Position numbers and translations under genes: made by a program. From NCBI GenBank assembly GCA_019633425.1, contig WSUB01000130.1, forward strand, positions 56,037-120,036: 64,000 nt of DNA, read 5' to 3'. Positions 53,280 to 63,916 of this stretch are shown here, one piece after another (the first letter of the stretch is position 1; each line of letters opens with the position of its first letter). This stretch comes from Tulasnella sp. 424. Taxonomy: Eukaryota > Basidiomycota > Agaricomycetes > Cantharellales > Tulasnellaceae. The notes under the pieces are model-generated. The model was not told the DNA's origin and did no database searches. It saw nothing but the letters and a program-made list of their open reading frames with translations.

Positions 53280-54179
53280 GTTTGGATGGGCTGAGAGAGG
53301 ATTAGAGGTCTATAGTTGCAAATATTCAAGTTAGCGCTCGTGGTTGAGGTAGATGGGCCGCTCTTATATAGGAAAGCGCAACTCACCGAATTCGACTCGG
53401 AAAGGAGGGAAGAAGGCTTGACGACGTAAGGACCTAACGCCGCACAAAAAGGTCGTTCTTGGCTTTATAGTAGTGCGACGAGCGTGATACTAAGGAGATG
53501 GAGACTACAACAAAGGTTCGTGCCAGCCAGCCGCCGCGGAGGTCTCCCGATCATTCTCAGTTTCGCAGAGCCGTCTTATCGCCGGCGGCCGCTTCCGAAG
53601 GAGATCTCACCCCCACTCTGTACTAAAAGACTTCGATTACGCGAAACGGAGAATTGTCTGCTATGAAAGTTCCTTATATCTGTCAGTCGATTTGGAACGT
53701 TCGCAGCGAAACAAACGGACGCTCAGTGTCGCCATGTTCAAACGTGACCACGCACCACGCGCAGCACAGCTCCTTTCAGTCGAAGCAACCTCCAAGAGAG
53801 CTACAAATAGCTAAAGACCCATGCTATCTAGTTGCAACATGGACAGGCACTAAAAAAAAACAAAAGAGAAGCCAAGAAGACAATGTCAGAGATGTTCCGG
53901 AGGTGGGAAGGCAATAGATATCATGGGCACAAGTCGTGGATAGGTCGCCAAGAGTGAAAAACACTCCCAAGATAATGGATCGAAGAAGTAACCATAGTGC
54001 GCGTGCAAGGATGGAGAGGGGAGTTTAATTATGAGTATACCGGGGGCCGAGAATTGTATCTGGGGATGGCCATGGGAAGAGTGGCAAGGTTATTGTGTGA
54101 AACGCGAATGTGTGCAGACCGAGGCGGGACGAGTTATGCGGTAGGCAGAAAAGGCAGGTTACGACTTACCGATATCCAC
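53280..54179 (-). promoter_or_regulatory. Upstream region of SurE copy 3 and Kelch-derived 3' flank
   Basis: About 900 bp that closely match 49358-50269. The first ~500 bp are the SurE promoter repeat; the remainder matches the non-coding flank downstream of the true Kelch gene. No separate gene was seen. Confidence 0.5.
53363..53370 (-). promoter_or_regulatory. TATA box of SurE copy 3
   Basis: The minus strand reads TATATAAG about 84 bp upstream of the copy 3 start codon. At the same place copies 4 and 5 read TACATAA, copy 1 TACATAGG and copy 2 TATACATAAG, so only copy 3 keeps the consensus. Confidence 0.55.
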
Positions 54180-54776
54180 CAGCAATCCTGGAACCCAATG
54201 GATCAAATTACAGAAGAGGGCGAGGAGACGAAGCCGAAGGCGGTGGTGGCGACAAAGGCTCCCCTTCCATGGTACTCTTAGCACCTTCCCTCTTCGCCTC
54301 AGGATTCGCGACGAATAGCGGGGGTCTCTCATCAAGCCATATCGCACCCCTCCGCTCTTTCGCTTATCCACTTCTCTCAACGGCGACTAACTTATGGTGG
54401 AAGGAGATCACGGAGATCGCGGAGAGGAGGGTGACAATGGCCCAGGGGATCCAGGAGGAGACGTTGACAAAGCCATATTCTTGAAGACCGCTACACGGGA
54501 TGCGAGACCTGACGAAGGTCGTCCCTCTCATTGGGGAGCTGGTGGTGGAGGCAGGATCGGCGTTAGGACAGACTTGAACGATCAGAACCCTCGCGAAGCG
54601 GCGTCGGTCCAGAATCTTGGTGCGTCTTGGCGGTGAGGTAGGTCTCCTGTGTTCCCGAACCAGTCGCAGACGGAGGAGTCGGCATAAAAGCGGAAGTCCC
54701 GCTTGAAGACTTGCGCGTCATTGGAGATAGTCGATCGCCCATAGACGACGCGGGACTGGCGTGTTGAACAGGCACC
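54180..54776 (-). pseudogene. Kelch gene C-terminal fragment, spacer 3
   Basis: This matches the end of the Kelch gene (59600-60194) without the internal duplication of spacer 2. On the minus strand it reads SGTSAFMPTPPSATGSGTQE and LREVDKRKSGGVRYGLM. There is no start codon, propeller or membrane helix. An open frame (54563-54985, minus) runs from antisense ERG11 fragment into Kelch sequence and is discussed as a chimera. Confidence 0.8.
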
Positions 54777-55122
54777 GGAGAGCCAGTAATTGCCCTTCGG
54801 TGCTGGACGACATCGCTGCGTTGGTGAACAGGTGAGTATATCGCAACTAATTGGAGCAATAGGTTGCTGGCGGACTGAAATTGCCCTTCTCCTACTCGCA
54901 GTTCGCATATGTTCAAGTCGGTACTATCATGGCCTCGTTCGTTCGCCGGCTTGAGATGAAGGTTAACGGCCGTGTCCCTGATCACACTACCGAATGCGTT
55001 CAGCCTAGCAATTGTCCGTCGTGAGGGATGAGAGCGCTGACATGCCTTTACGCCTTCAGGCCATGATTACCTTGGCGCCTTGCAACATCCTGTACGGCAG
55101 GAGGCAGGGGCCTTCAGCATAG
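54777..55122 (+). pseudogene. ERG11 3' fragment, spacer 3
   Basis: This is the best preserved ERG11 fragment at its start (GGTGCTGGACGACATCGCTG, with the CAGGTGAG donor kept). Exon 8 has lost a base (GATCACACTACC), and exon 9 has a deletion (ACCTTGGCGCCTTGC). It ends at a TAG and is followed by the shared 3' flank. It cannot encode a functional enzyme. Confidence 0.85.
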
Positions 55123-55312
55123 GCATCCCACACTCCCCTAGATGAAGTTGCATATTTTATTATTCGGGGGAGTTGTTCTCCTTATTTGCTACTCGTGAAA
55201 TAGACAATACTCCCCTGGGTACGTGCAATGGGTGGCGGGCAACTTAATTGATGAGGAACAAGGTATCATGTTTTGATATTATATGAAAGAAAAGACATTT
55301 AGAGAAATATGT

Positions 55313-56742
55313 TTAAAGGCGATCATTAATGCTACTCTCGACCGTCTTAGCGACGCCGTCTTCAAGATCATCTCTCCTACCCAGCACGGTACCAAGCGGG
55401 AGGATGGCGGACAAGATGTGATCCTTGACATCAGCGCAGCTCAAGATCGGCTCGAGCTTGCTAAAGACGGTCGTTTGGATGGATGGATTGACATCGAGCT
55501 TGTTAGATCCCATGGCTGAGATAGAGACGAGGCATGCTCCAGAGGCGATCACGTCTGCTTCAGCAGGCGTTCTGACCGACTCGGTGCACCCAATAGTTTG
55601 CGCGAGAGGGTAAATGGTGGTGAAAACGTATTTAAAGTCCGCTGCCTTCGAGCAATTGGCCGATAGTTTAGGGAAGTTGACGTTCAGTGAGACACCGGCT
55701 GGCAGGAATGGTGTGCTGGACGTGACTTGTTTAGTGATCGTCATGGCAAGTTCGGAGTACAAGTGGGAGACGTCTCCTGGCTGGAGAGCGGTGAATGACC
55801 TGGTATAATCGGATAGGGTAAGTGAAAAGTCAGTCAACCGAATTGCTGGTGCTTAAGTATCCTGGTGTAGGATGGTAGGGGGGAAACGTACTGGCGTGTA
55901 CTATCGCCCCCAGAGAATGCAATTGCTGGAACACCTTGCTTGACGGCGAAGTTTGCGACGCCGCTGATCGAAGGAGAAGCGGATCGGTAAGAGATGAGTT
56001 GCCAGAACGTCAAAGGAAGGCACTTACACCGTTCCAGAGAAGAGTGTTATGGCGCCCAGGTTAGCTAAGGAATGGGAGCCACGTTAAGATTATGGAAGCC
56101 TTCCGATGCGCATTCAAAGGGATGACTTACAACCGACGTTCGGCCCAGAGAGAACGATGTCGGGTTTAGCTCCTCCCCAGAACTTCTTGGTCAGTTGCTG
56201 AAATCCTTGATCTATGGCGGCAACAGGCGTGCCGTTAGCGTAGTTCAGGCGAGCTGTGAGGGCCAGGCAATAACTTTAATACACCGGACAGACATAAAGC
56301 AAGAAAATGATACGAACGATCAGTTTGGTTAAAGCCGACTTGAGGAGCGCCATCCGGAATGCTGCCGTATTCGGCGCCGGTAACTGTCCCAAATAAAACA
56401 TTAAGGCTGCTGGAACCGCTTCCGTTCTTGGCAGGAGCGGACAGAACAACCTTCATGAAAACGATCAATTTACAATCTTTTGTTCCGCGAAACAGTCGTA
56501 CTCACGTCGTTTCCAGCTTGCTGGGCGTCGGCGTAGAGTTGGCGAATATTTGCTTCGGCCCAACCATCGTCATTTCCAAGCATCATCTTGATAGGAGCAG
56601 CCCTAGCCTCGACTGATCGTTCCACTGTAGCAACATTTCCAGTGATCTGGCGGTCAAAGGTAACAGGAGCTGGGATAGCGACGACGGTGGAAGGAACGGC
56701 AAGCGCCACCAGGGCGAGGGTGCAAAAGAGCGACGGCGACAT
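55313..56742 (-). CDS. Secreted SurE-like phosphatase, copy 4
   Basis: The start at 56742 gives a signal peptide (MSPSLFCTLALVALAVPST). It then has MLGNDDGWAEANIRQLY, VVLSAPAKNGSGSSS, SGPNVG, the small exon SNLGAITLFSGTV and a PAIAFSGG exon. The last exon starts SFTALQPGDVSHLYSEL instead of PWTALQPGD and keeps the full tail (LGRRDDLEDGVAKTVESS). The splice sites seen are intact. It is the only complete copy besides copy 1, so these two are the best candidates for function. The lysine/methionine changes before NDDG (IKMM for IKIL) are conservative. Confidence 0.86.
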
Positions 56743-57463
56743 TTTCGAAATGGGCTGAGAGAGTATTAGAGGTCTATAGTTGTAGTAGCGCTTGCGGTTG
56801 AGGCAGATGGGCCGCTTTTATGTAGGAAAGGGCTACTCGCCGAAAGGGGAGAAGGAGGCTTGACGACGGAGGGACATAACGCCGCACAAAAGGGTCGTTC
56901 TTGGTGTTACAGCAGTGCGACGAACGTAATACCAAGGAAATGGAGACTACGACAAAGGGTTCGTGCTAGCCAGCGGCTGCGGAGGTCCACCGGTTATTTG
57001 CGGAGCCGTCGTATCGCCGGCGGCCGCGCGCTTTCGAGGGAGACCCTCACTCGGTACCAAAAGACTTCGATTACGCAAAACGGAGAATTGCCTGCTATGA
57101 AAGTTGCTTGTCGCTGTTCGTCGATTTGAAACGTTCGCAGTGAAATAAATGGACGTCGAGTGTCGTCCTGCTCAAACGTGACCTCATTCCACGTGCAGCA
57201 CAGCTTCTTTCAGTCAAAGCAACCTCCCAGAGCCCTACATACTACAGAAAGACACAGGCTGTCTAGTAACAACTTGCACATGCACTAAAAGAGAAAAACA
57301 GAAGCCAAGAAGACAAAGTCAGAAATGGTCCGGAGAAGTAGGAAAGCAATAGATGGGCACGAGTCGTGAATAAGGTCGTCAAGAAGGAAAACACTCTCAA
57401 AGAATTGCGTCTGGGGATGGGATGAGTGGCAAGGTTATTCTGTGGAACACGGATATGTGCAGG
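56743..57463 (-). promoter_or_regulatory. Upstream region of SurE copy 4 and remnant Kelch 3' flank
   Basis: The SurE promoter repeat is followed by non-coding Kelch flank (to GGATATGTGCAG). That sequence then meets the 3' end of SurE copy 5 directly. Both the Kelch coding fragment and the ERG11 fragment expected here are missing. Confidence 0.6.
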
Positions 57464-57473
57464 GTCATCTCTT

Positions 57474-58841
57474 CTACGCGGTACCAAGCGGGACGATGAC
57501 ATTGTTCTTGATATCAGCGCAGCTCAAGATCGGCTCGAGCTTGTTAAAGACCGTCGTTTGGGTGGCTTGGCCCACATCCAATTTGTGAGATCCCATGACT
57601 GAGATAGAGACGAGACATGCTCCAGAAGCGATCACATCTGCTTCATCTGGCGCTTTGACCGAGCCGGTGCACTGGATAGTAGGCACGAAAGGGTAAATGG
57701 TGGTGTGAACAAATTTGAAATCCTCTGCCTTCAAGCAATTGGCCGATAGTTTGGGGAAGTTGACGTTCAGAGAGACTCCCTCCGGTAAGAATGGTACGCT
57801 GGAGGTAACTTGATCGGTGATCGTCATGGCGAGTTGGGAGTACAAGTGAGCTACGTCTCCTTTCTGGAGAGCGGTCCATGGTCTGGTATGATCGGGTAAA
57901 TGGAAGCGGGATATCAGCCAACTGAACGCCGGGTGCCTAACTGCTACAGTGCAGGATGGCAGGAGAAAGAAACGGACCGGCGTTCGTCATCGCCCCCAGA
58001 GAATGCAATTGCTGGAACACCTTGCTTGACGGCGAAGTTTGCGACGCCACTGATCGAAGGAAAAGCGAATCGGTAAGAGATGAATCGCTAAAACGTTGAA
58101 GGTAGGCACTTACACCGTGCCAGAAAAGAGTGTCTGGACGCCAAGGTTAACTAAGGAAATGGGAGCCACGTTAAGATTTATGGGAGCCTTCCGAAGTGCG
58201 TTCAAAAGGATGACTTACAACCGACGTTTGGCCCCGAGAGAACGATGTCGGGTTTATCTCCTCCCCAGAACTTCGTAGTTAGTTCCTTGAACCCATGAGC
58301 TATGGCGGCAACGGGTGTGCCGTTAGCGTAGTTCAGGCGAGCTGTGAGGACCAGGAAGCAAGTTTAATACACTGGACAAGCATATTGTGCAATAAAGCAA
58401 GAAATGATACGAACGATCAGTTTGGTTGAAGCCGGATTCAGGGGCGCCATCTGGAATGCTGTCGTATTCGGCACCGAAAACTGGCCCATATAGAAAATTA
58501 AGGCTACTGGAACCGCTTCCGTTCTTGGCAGGAGCGGACAAAACAACCTATATGGAGACGGTCAATTGCAAAAGGTCTGATTTGTGAAACAAAAAAGCGC
58601 TCACGTTTCCAGCTTTTTTGGCGTCGGCGTAGAGTTGGCGAATGTTGGCTTCAGCCCAGCCATCGTCATTTCCGACAAGGATTTTGATGGGGGGCGCCCC
58701 AGCCTTGAATGATGGGTCGACGACAGCAGCAGCATTTTCAGTGATCAGGCGGTCAAAGGTAGTAGGAGCTGGGATGGCGAGGACGGTCGAAGGAATGGCA
58801 AGCGCCCCGAGGGCGAGTGTGCACAAGAGCGACGGCGACAT
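57474..58841 (-). CDS. Secreted SurE-like phosphatase, copy 5 (3' end deleted)
   Basis: The start at 58841 gives the signal peptide MSPSLLCTLALGALAIPSTV. It has KILVGNDDGWAEANIRQLY, AKNGSGSSSLNFL, SGPNVG and PAIAFSGG in matching exons. Exon 1 ends KKAGN with one aspartate codon fewer than other copies. The last exon runs normally to VPLGTA and stops at 57474, where intact copies go on with VLGRRDD. The loss coincides with the deletion junction that removed the ERG11 fragment. The SurE core is complete, so activity is possible. Confidence 0.78.
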
Positions 58842-59621
58842 GCTTGAATGGACCGAGAAGGGGATTAGAGGTCTATAGTTGCAAGTATTCAAGTTAGCGC
58901 TCGCGGTTGAGGTAGGTGGGCCGCTCTTATGTAGGAAAGGGGTGCTCACCGAAAGCAGGGAACGAGGCCTGACGTAGCGCCGTTATTCTTGGCTTTGTAG
59001 CGATGGGACGAGCGTAATGCGAGACTATGACAAAGGACTCGTGGTAGCCAGCCGCTGGCCTCGCAGTATTAATCTCTTCTCGGTTTTGCGGAGCCGTCGT
59101 ATCGCCGGCCAAGGTCCGGAGGCTTGCCCAACCCCTATTCGGTACCACGGCGCAGCACAGCCTCTTTCAGTCGAAGTAACCTCCCAGAAAGCTACATACT
59201 ACCTAAAGACACATGCTATCTAGTTGCAATATGCACATGCACTCAAAGAAAAGGAAAAACAAAATCCGACAAGACAATGCAAGAAATGGTCCAGAGAAGT
59301 GGGAAAGCAATAGATATCATGGGCACAAGTCGTGAATAGGTCGTCAAGAAAAGAAAAAAAACACTCCCAGGACAATGGATTGAAGAAGTAATCGTAGCGC
59401 GTGTGTACGGATGGAGAGGGGAGTTTAATCATGAGAAGAACTGGGGCCGAGAATTGCGTTTGGGGATGGGGATGGCGGTAAGGCCAATGTATGGAGCCCG
59501 GATATGTGCAGACCGAGACAGTAAGAGGGGAGAAAGAGACGGGACGAGTTATGCGGGAAGCAGAAAGGCGGGTTACTATTGACCGATCTCTACCAGCGAT
59601 CCTGGAATCCAATGGACCAAA
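58842..59621 (-). promoter_or_regulatory. Upstream region of SurE copy 5 and true Kelch 3' flank
   Basis: This 780-bp stretch is the parental arrangement: SurE promoter (TACATAAGAG about 80 bp above the start) followed by the 3' flank of the intact Kelch gene. The duplicated spacers derive from it. No other gene was seen. Confidence 0.5.
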
Positions 59622-62600
59622 TTACAGAAGAGGACGAGGAGACGAAGCCGAAGGTGGTGGTGGCGTCAAAGGCTCCCCTTCCACCGTACTCTCAGTAGCT
59701 GACCTCATGCTCTTCGCGTCAGGATTCGCGACGAACAGCGGGGGTCTCTCCATCAAACCATATCGTACCCCTCCGCTCTTCCGCTTATCCACTTCTCTCA
59801 GCGGCGACTGACTTATGGTGGAAGGAGATCGCGGAGATCGCGGAGAGGTGGGTGACAATGGGCTGGGGGATCCAGGAGGAGACGTCGACAAAGCCATATT
59901 CTCGAAGACCGCCACACGGGATGCGAGACCTGACGAAGGTCGTCTCCCTCGTCGGGGAGCTGGTGGTGGAGGTGGGATCGGTGAAGGGATAGACTTGAAC
60001 GAATCGGAACCGTCGCGATTCGACGGTCCAGAATCTTGGTGCGTCTTGGCGGTGAGGTAGGTCTCCTGTGTTCCCGAGCCAGTCGCAGATGGAGGAGTCG
60101 GCAGGAAAGCGGAAGTCCCGCTTGACGACTTGTGTGTCACTGGAGACGGTCGATCGCCGAAAGACGACACGGGACTGGCGTGTTGAAGAGGCACCAGATG
60201 GGCAGTCCCATATTCCCAGCCCTCATAGATCGATCCCGCCGGTGTCGTAGTTTCGCTGCTTGCGGTCCTCCCTCTTTGAATCACATCCATCCTCCCCATC
60301 TTCTCCAACGCCTCGCTATCAGCCGTGGCCATGCTGCTCTGACTCTTCGAATGCAGGTCCCTCAAGGGATGCTTCAACTTCCTCCGAGCCACAAACCCGA
60401 TCGCGCTGTCACCAGATCCCTCCTTCGGCTTGACGCTTTCGGGGCTGGGATCGTTGCTCTGTCCAGTTTCCTCGATCCCTTCGAGCCTCGGTGGGGGATT
60501 GGGGTCTCTGAAGTCAAGCGAGGCGTATGCATCGGTCGGACTTCGACTTCCGCCTCCGATTTGACTTCTCAAGGATCGGATCGGGTTCAAGCCTCCGGCA
60601 CCGGATCCACTTCTACTTAGACTCGTCAGAGAGGCCCGTCCAAATCGCGCCCACCAGGTATCGGATCTCTTCATGGGGGTGGTTGGAGCTGACCCAATGA
60701 TGGACGTCGGAGGCGTGGCGAGTAAAGAACGGGGGTAGGGAGATGCTGATCGCTCTCCAGAGGATGAATCCGTCCCGATTCCCGGCGTGGTCAACCCGAA
60801 TTCGTGACCATGCGACAACGTGTCACTAGACGCAAGTGTCCCGGGAGTAATCAAACCGGGTGCAAGTCGGACGTTGCTCATGTCGATTGTCGGTGGGCTG
60901 AGTGGCCGGCCAGGAGCCAAGGAGCTTCGTGGCGGTGGATCATCCAATGGCATCATGAACGGTTGGTACGAATCCGTCCGGGCCATCTGGAGGTACGGTG
61001 CGCTAAGGCTCGCAGCAGTGGATTCGCGACTGTGGCCTCCAAGCGAAGGGTCTACGAATGGATCTCGATACAGTCCGGTGGAAGTCGAGCTGAACGTCGC
61101 CGACTGGTAGTGACCGCTGCCACCTCCGCGTTGTCGTTGAGTAGCGGCCATTTCCATGCCCATTGTAGTCGGACCGTTCGGTAGACTTGCCATTAGCAGT
61201 GCGTCCTCCGCAAACGGGTCGTTGGTCTTCTCCCACCAGTCGGGACTATCGGGCTGCCGATTAAACAGGGATATTCCTGGTGTTGGGGGTCCATCAGTTC
61301 CAGTACCACCAAAGCCAAAGGCGGCTTTGAATGACGTCGTCGATGCGTTGACCATCCCATTCAACAACTGCTTGGTACTGGTTCCCCACCTCTTGAAAGT
61401 CGGTCGAACGGCGGATCCTGTTTCATCGCTGTGCCCACCTCCATGGATCGGGACGAACAGCTCCTGGTCATCTTCATCCCCGAGCATATCTTTGCGAGCT
61501 TGGGGATTGAACTCCTGTGATCGTCGGAATGGAGCGGCTAAGAGCCCAACAATGCCTCGAGGAGGATCGGAATACCGTGCCCCACCAACAGTCGGGATCT
61601 TCTCCCTGGCTGTCGCGCCCGGAAGAACCGGATCTTCTGTATCCCCGGAGCCAACAAGATGACCATGGCGGTATCCAGCCAGCAGACCCGTCCACGGCCT
61701 GTCATTGGAACGTCGTGAAGCGGACGGAGAGGACTTGGGGTTTCGGCGGCGGAAGAACCACCATATCAGAGCCAAGGCAACGGCAAGCGCCCCAAGGATG
61801 CCAAGGACGGAGCTGAGAGCGATGATCGCGCGTTTCTTGCTTCCCGCACCATCGGCAGCGCTCGTGTCAGTCGGAGTGCAGACGACGGTGACGGTTCCAG
61901 TGGATACGCATGTCGAAACGCTCACAGATACGGTGGTGGAAGGACCAGCGCTGTCTGTGATTGTGGAGGGATTACCGGTCACTGTTGGTTGACCATTCGT
62001 CGTCGTCGGAGTCGAGTTCGGATTAGTCGAGCCGGAGGAGTCTGGTTGATAGGAATCGCTGGTTGTACCCGCCACGGTATCGTAAACGACCAAAGTTGCA
62101 GGAGCGGGACCATTCGGGGATCGGCCTATTATTTTCCATGTCCCCTATCAGTACAATGATCCCCGTAGCGTATTAGAAGAACGCACCGAATCCAAATATG
62201 ACATTCTTGCCAACTCCTACAGCCATGTGGCCGATCCTAGGTCCAATGTCATCTGACAACGCTGAAGGTAGGGAGCTCCAAGTGGGCGGGCTTGTTCCGA
62301 AGTTAAGTGTGAATCCATCCGAGTAGAACGTTTGCATCGAAGCGTCGCTCCCTCCATGGATTAGGAGAGTGTTGTTGGGTAAAACTGCCAGTGCAAAATT
62401 CCGACGGGTCGAAGGGATATGGCTCCCCTCGGCGACCATGAGACCCCACACCGCGTTGTCTCGGGTGGTATCGAGAGTGAAGATAGTAGTCATGGGTATC
62501 ATGGACTGATGGCTTGGCGAGTATCCTCCTATCGTGACGAGGAGTCCGTTTGGAAGGACTACGGAGGCATGGCCGACAATGTCAGGCAGGACGCCTCCAG

Positions 62601-63335
62601 CCACCGCGGCTTGCAAGTTGGTGAATTGCCCACTTGAACCCGAACCCGTGAACATGTAAGTCTCGGAATAGCCCAATCCGGAACCATCCGCTCTTTCTCC
62701 ACCCGTTATCCAAACAGCCTTGTCGTAAACGGCGGCGGAGTGGTATTCCCTCCGTGTTGGTTCGTCGCCCCAGTTCTCCGGTTGTTCCGTCCATGTTACA
62801 GAGCTTTGATTCCAAAACTCCAACGTCCAGACTGAGTCTGCGTTTGTTTCAATGGCTATATCTGGTCCACCCACGCCTCCAAATGTTAGAGCTCGCTTTG
62901 CAGAGTAAGCGCTCAACGTATGGAACGCGATCGCAGGTCCCTGAGATGTTGCTGGATTCTGGGAGCCTGAGAGGTAGGCCCATGGTGGATCGGAGCAGTT
63001 GAATGGGTGGCTTAAATCGAGAGCGAAAAGGTCGTTGGTGTTGGGTGCAGCGGTGTAGGAGTAGGAGTTGTCTGGGTCAACTTTGCCCCCTTGCACTAGA
63101 AGGGTGGTGCCCACGACCGTTGATGCCTGACCCCAACTGTTCGAGAGATGTGTAAGTGTACGTTTAGCTTGTCGATAGAGACACAGCATGCATACCGCGC
63201 TGAGGGGACGGACTGGGCGGTAGCGGCGTCGATGGCGAGGAGACCGAACCCAAGTACCACGATTGACCTCCTGGAAGTGGGCGAGCGCCGTCTTCGACAT
63301 TTTGGATGATGATATTGAATGGGTTGATGGGTCAT
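59622..63335 (-). CDS. Kelch-repeat type I membrane protein with long cytoplasmic tail
   Basis: Three exons (63335-63196, 63136-62187, 62125-59622) give about 1,197 residues. The signal peptide SIVVLGFGLLAIDAATAQSV lies in the frame opened by ATG 63335; splicing at 63196/63136 joins it to RWGQASTVVG. The ATG at 63300 is in another frame and would lose it. A beta-propeller of Kelch repeats follows (LVQGGKV, LTFGGVGGPD, VWITGGERADG, LVTIGGYSPS, LLIHGGSDAS), with Asn-x-Ser/Thr sites. A Ser/Thr-rich stalk precedes the membrane helix AIIALSSVLGILGALAVALA and the stop-transfer FRRR. The ~800-residue inner tail is Ser/Pro-rich and probably disordered. Function is unknown; a cell-surface role is inferred. 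Its 3' part seeded the fragments in the SurE array. Confidence 0.82.
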
Positions 63336-63763
63336 GTGTAGCTTGCCCAGACAGATGTCTGCTGGTGGCAATAGTTGCGACTAGGTATCGATGGTGAGGA
63401 TATGTTGGTTTGAACTGGAGGGTGCGAATCGAACAGTACTAGTGAAAGGCGTAGAGCAGAGTACAGCGACGAGCAACGACTAGTGTGCTGTAGCTGTTGG
63501 AGCTCTTTTGATCGTCTAATGGGTCGTCAGTAGTGCGTAGCAAATTCTTTGGAGCGTTAAGAAGGAGAGGAGAGACTGGAGAGGAGCGGTGAGTTCCCTG
63601 AATCTCAGGCACACAGCCCTCGTCATTTCCCGTCTCCAACGGCATTAGAGACGTCCCTTGCAGTGTACCCACCTATTTTGAGCCCACGCATTGAGACAGC
63701 ATGCTCGGAACAGACGGCAAGAACGTATTGGAACGCGAATAGCACACAGAAAATACAAAAGAT
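63336..63763. other. Intergenic region between Kelch gene and RPP0
   Basis: About 430 bp holding the Kelch promoter and the P0 3' end. Short minus-strand frames here have no recognisable content. Confidence 0.45.
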
Positions 63764-63916
63764 CTAATCGAACAGACCGAAACCCATGTCGTCGTCCGAC
63801 TCCTCCTTTTCCTCTTCCTTCTTCTCCTCTGTAGCAGCGGCAGTGGCGGCAGGAGCAGCCTCGGTAGGAGCAGCAGCGACAATGAATGCATCCGGGTTCT
63901 CCAGCATCTCCTTGAT
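63764..63916 (-). CDS. RPP0: 60S acidic ribosomal protein P0, last exon only
   Basis: The last exon encodes the C-terminus of a stalk protein and ends with [13 protein letters not shown], the motif shared by P0, P1 and P2 that recruits elongation factors. The preceding [17 protein letters not shown] is the P0 (uL10) form rather than P1/P2, so P0 is preferred. The acceptor is at 63917-63918 (CATGCAG). Sequence to the right is intron and the rest of the gene lies outside the window. Confidence 0.85.
   Translation of the reverse strand: MKEMLENPDAFIVAAAPTEAAPAATAAATEEKKEEEKEESDDDMGFGLFD

Noticed and set aside
47371..55122. ERG11 fragments as extra CYP51 genes
   Set aside because: All three lack exons 1-6 and a promoter and carry indels in the remaining exons.
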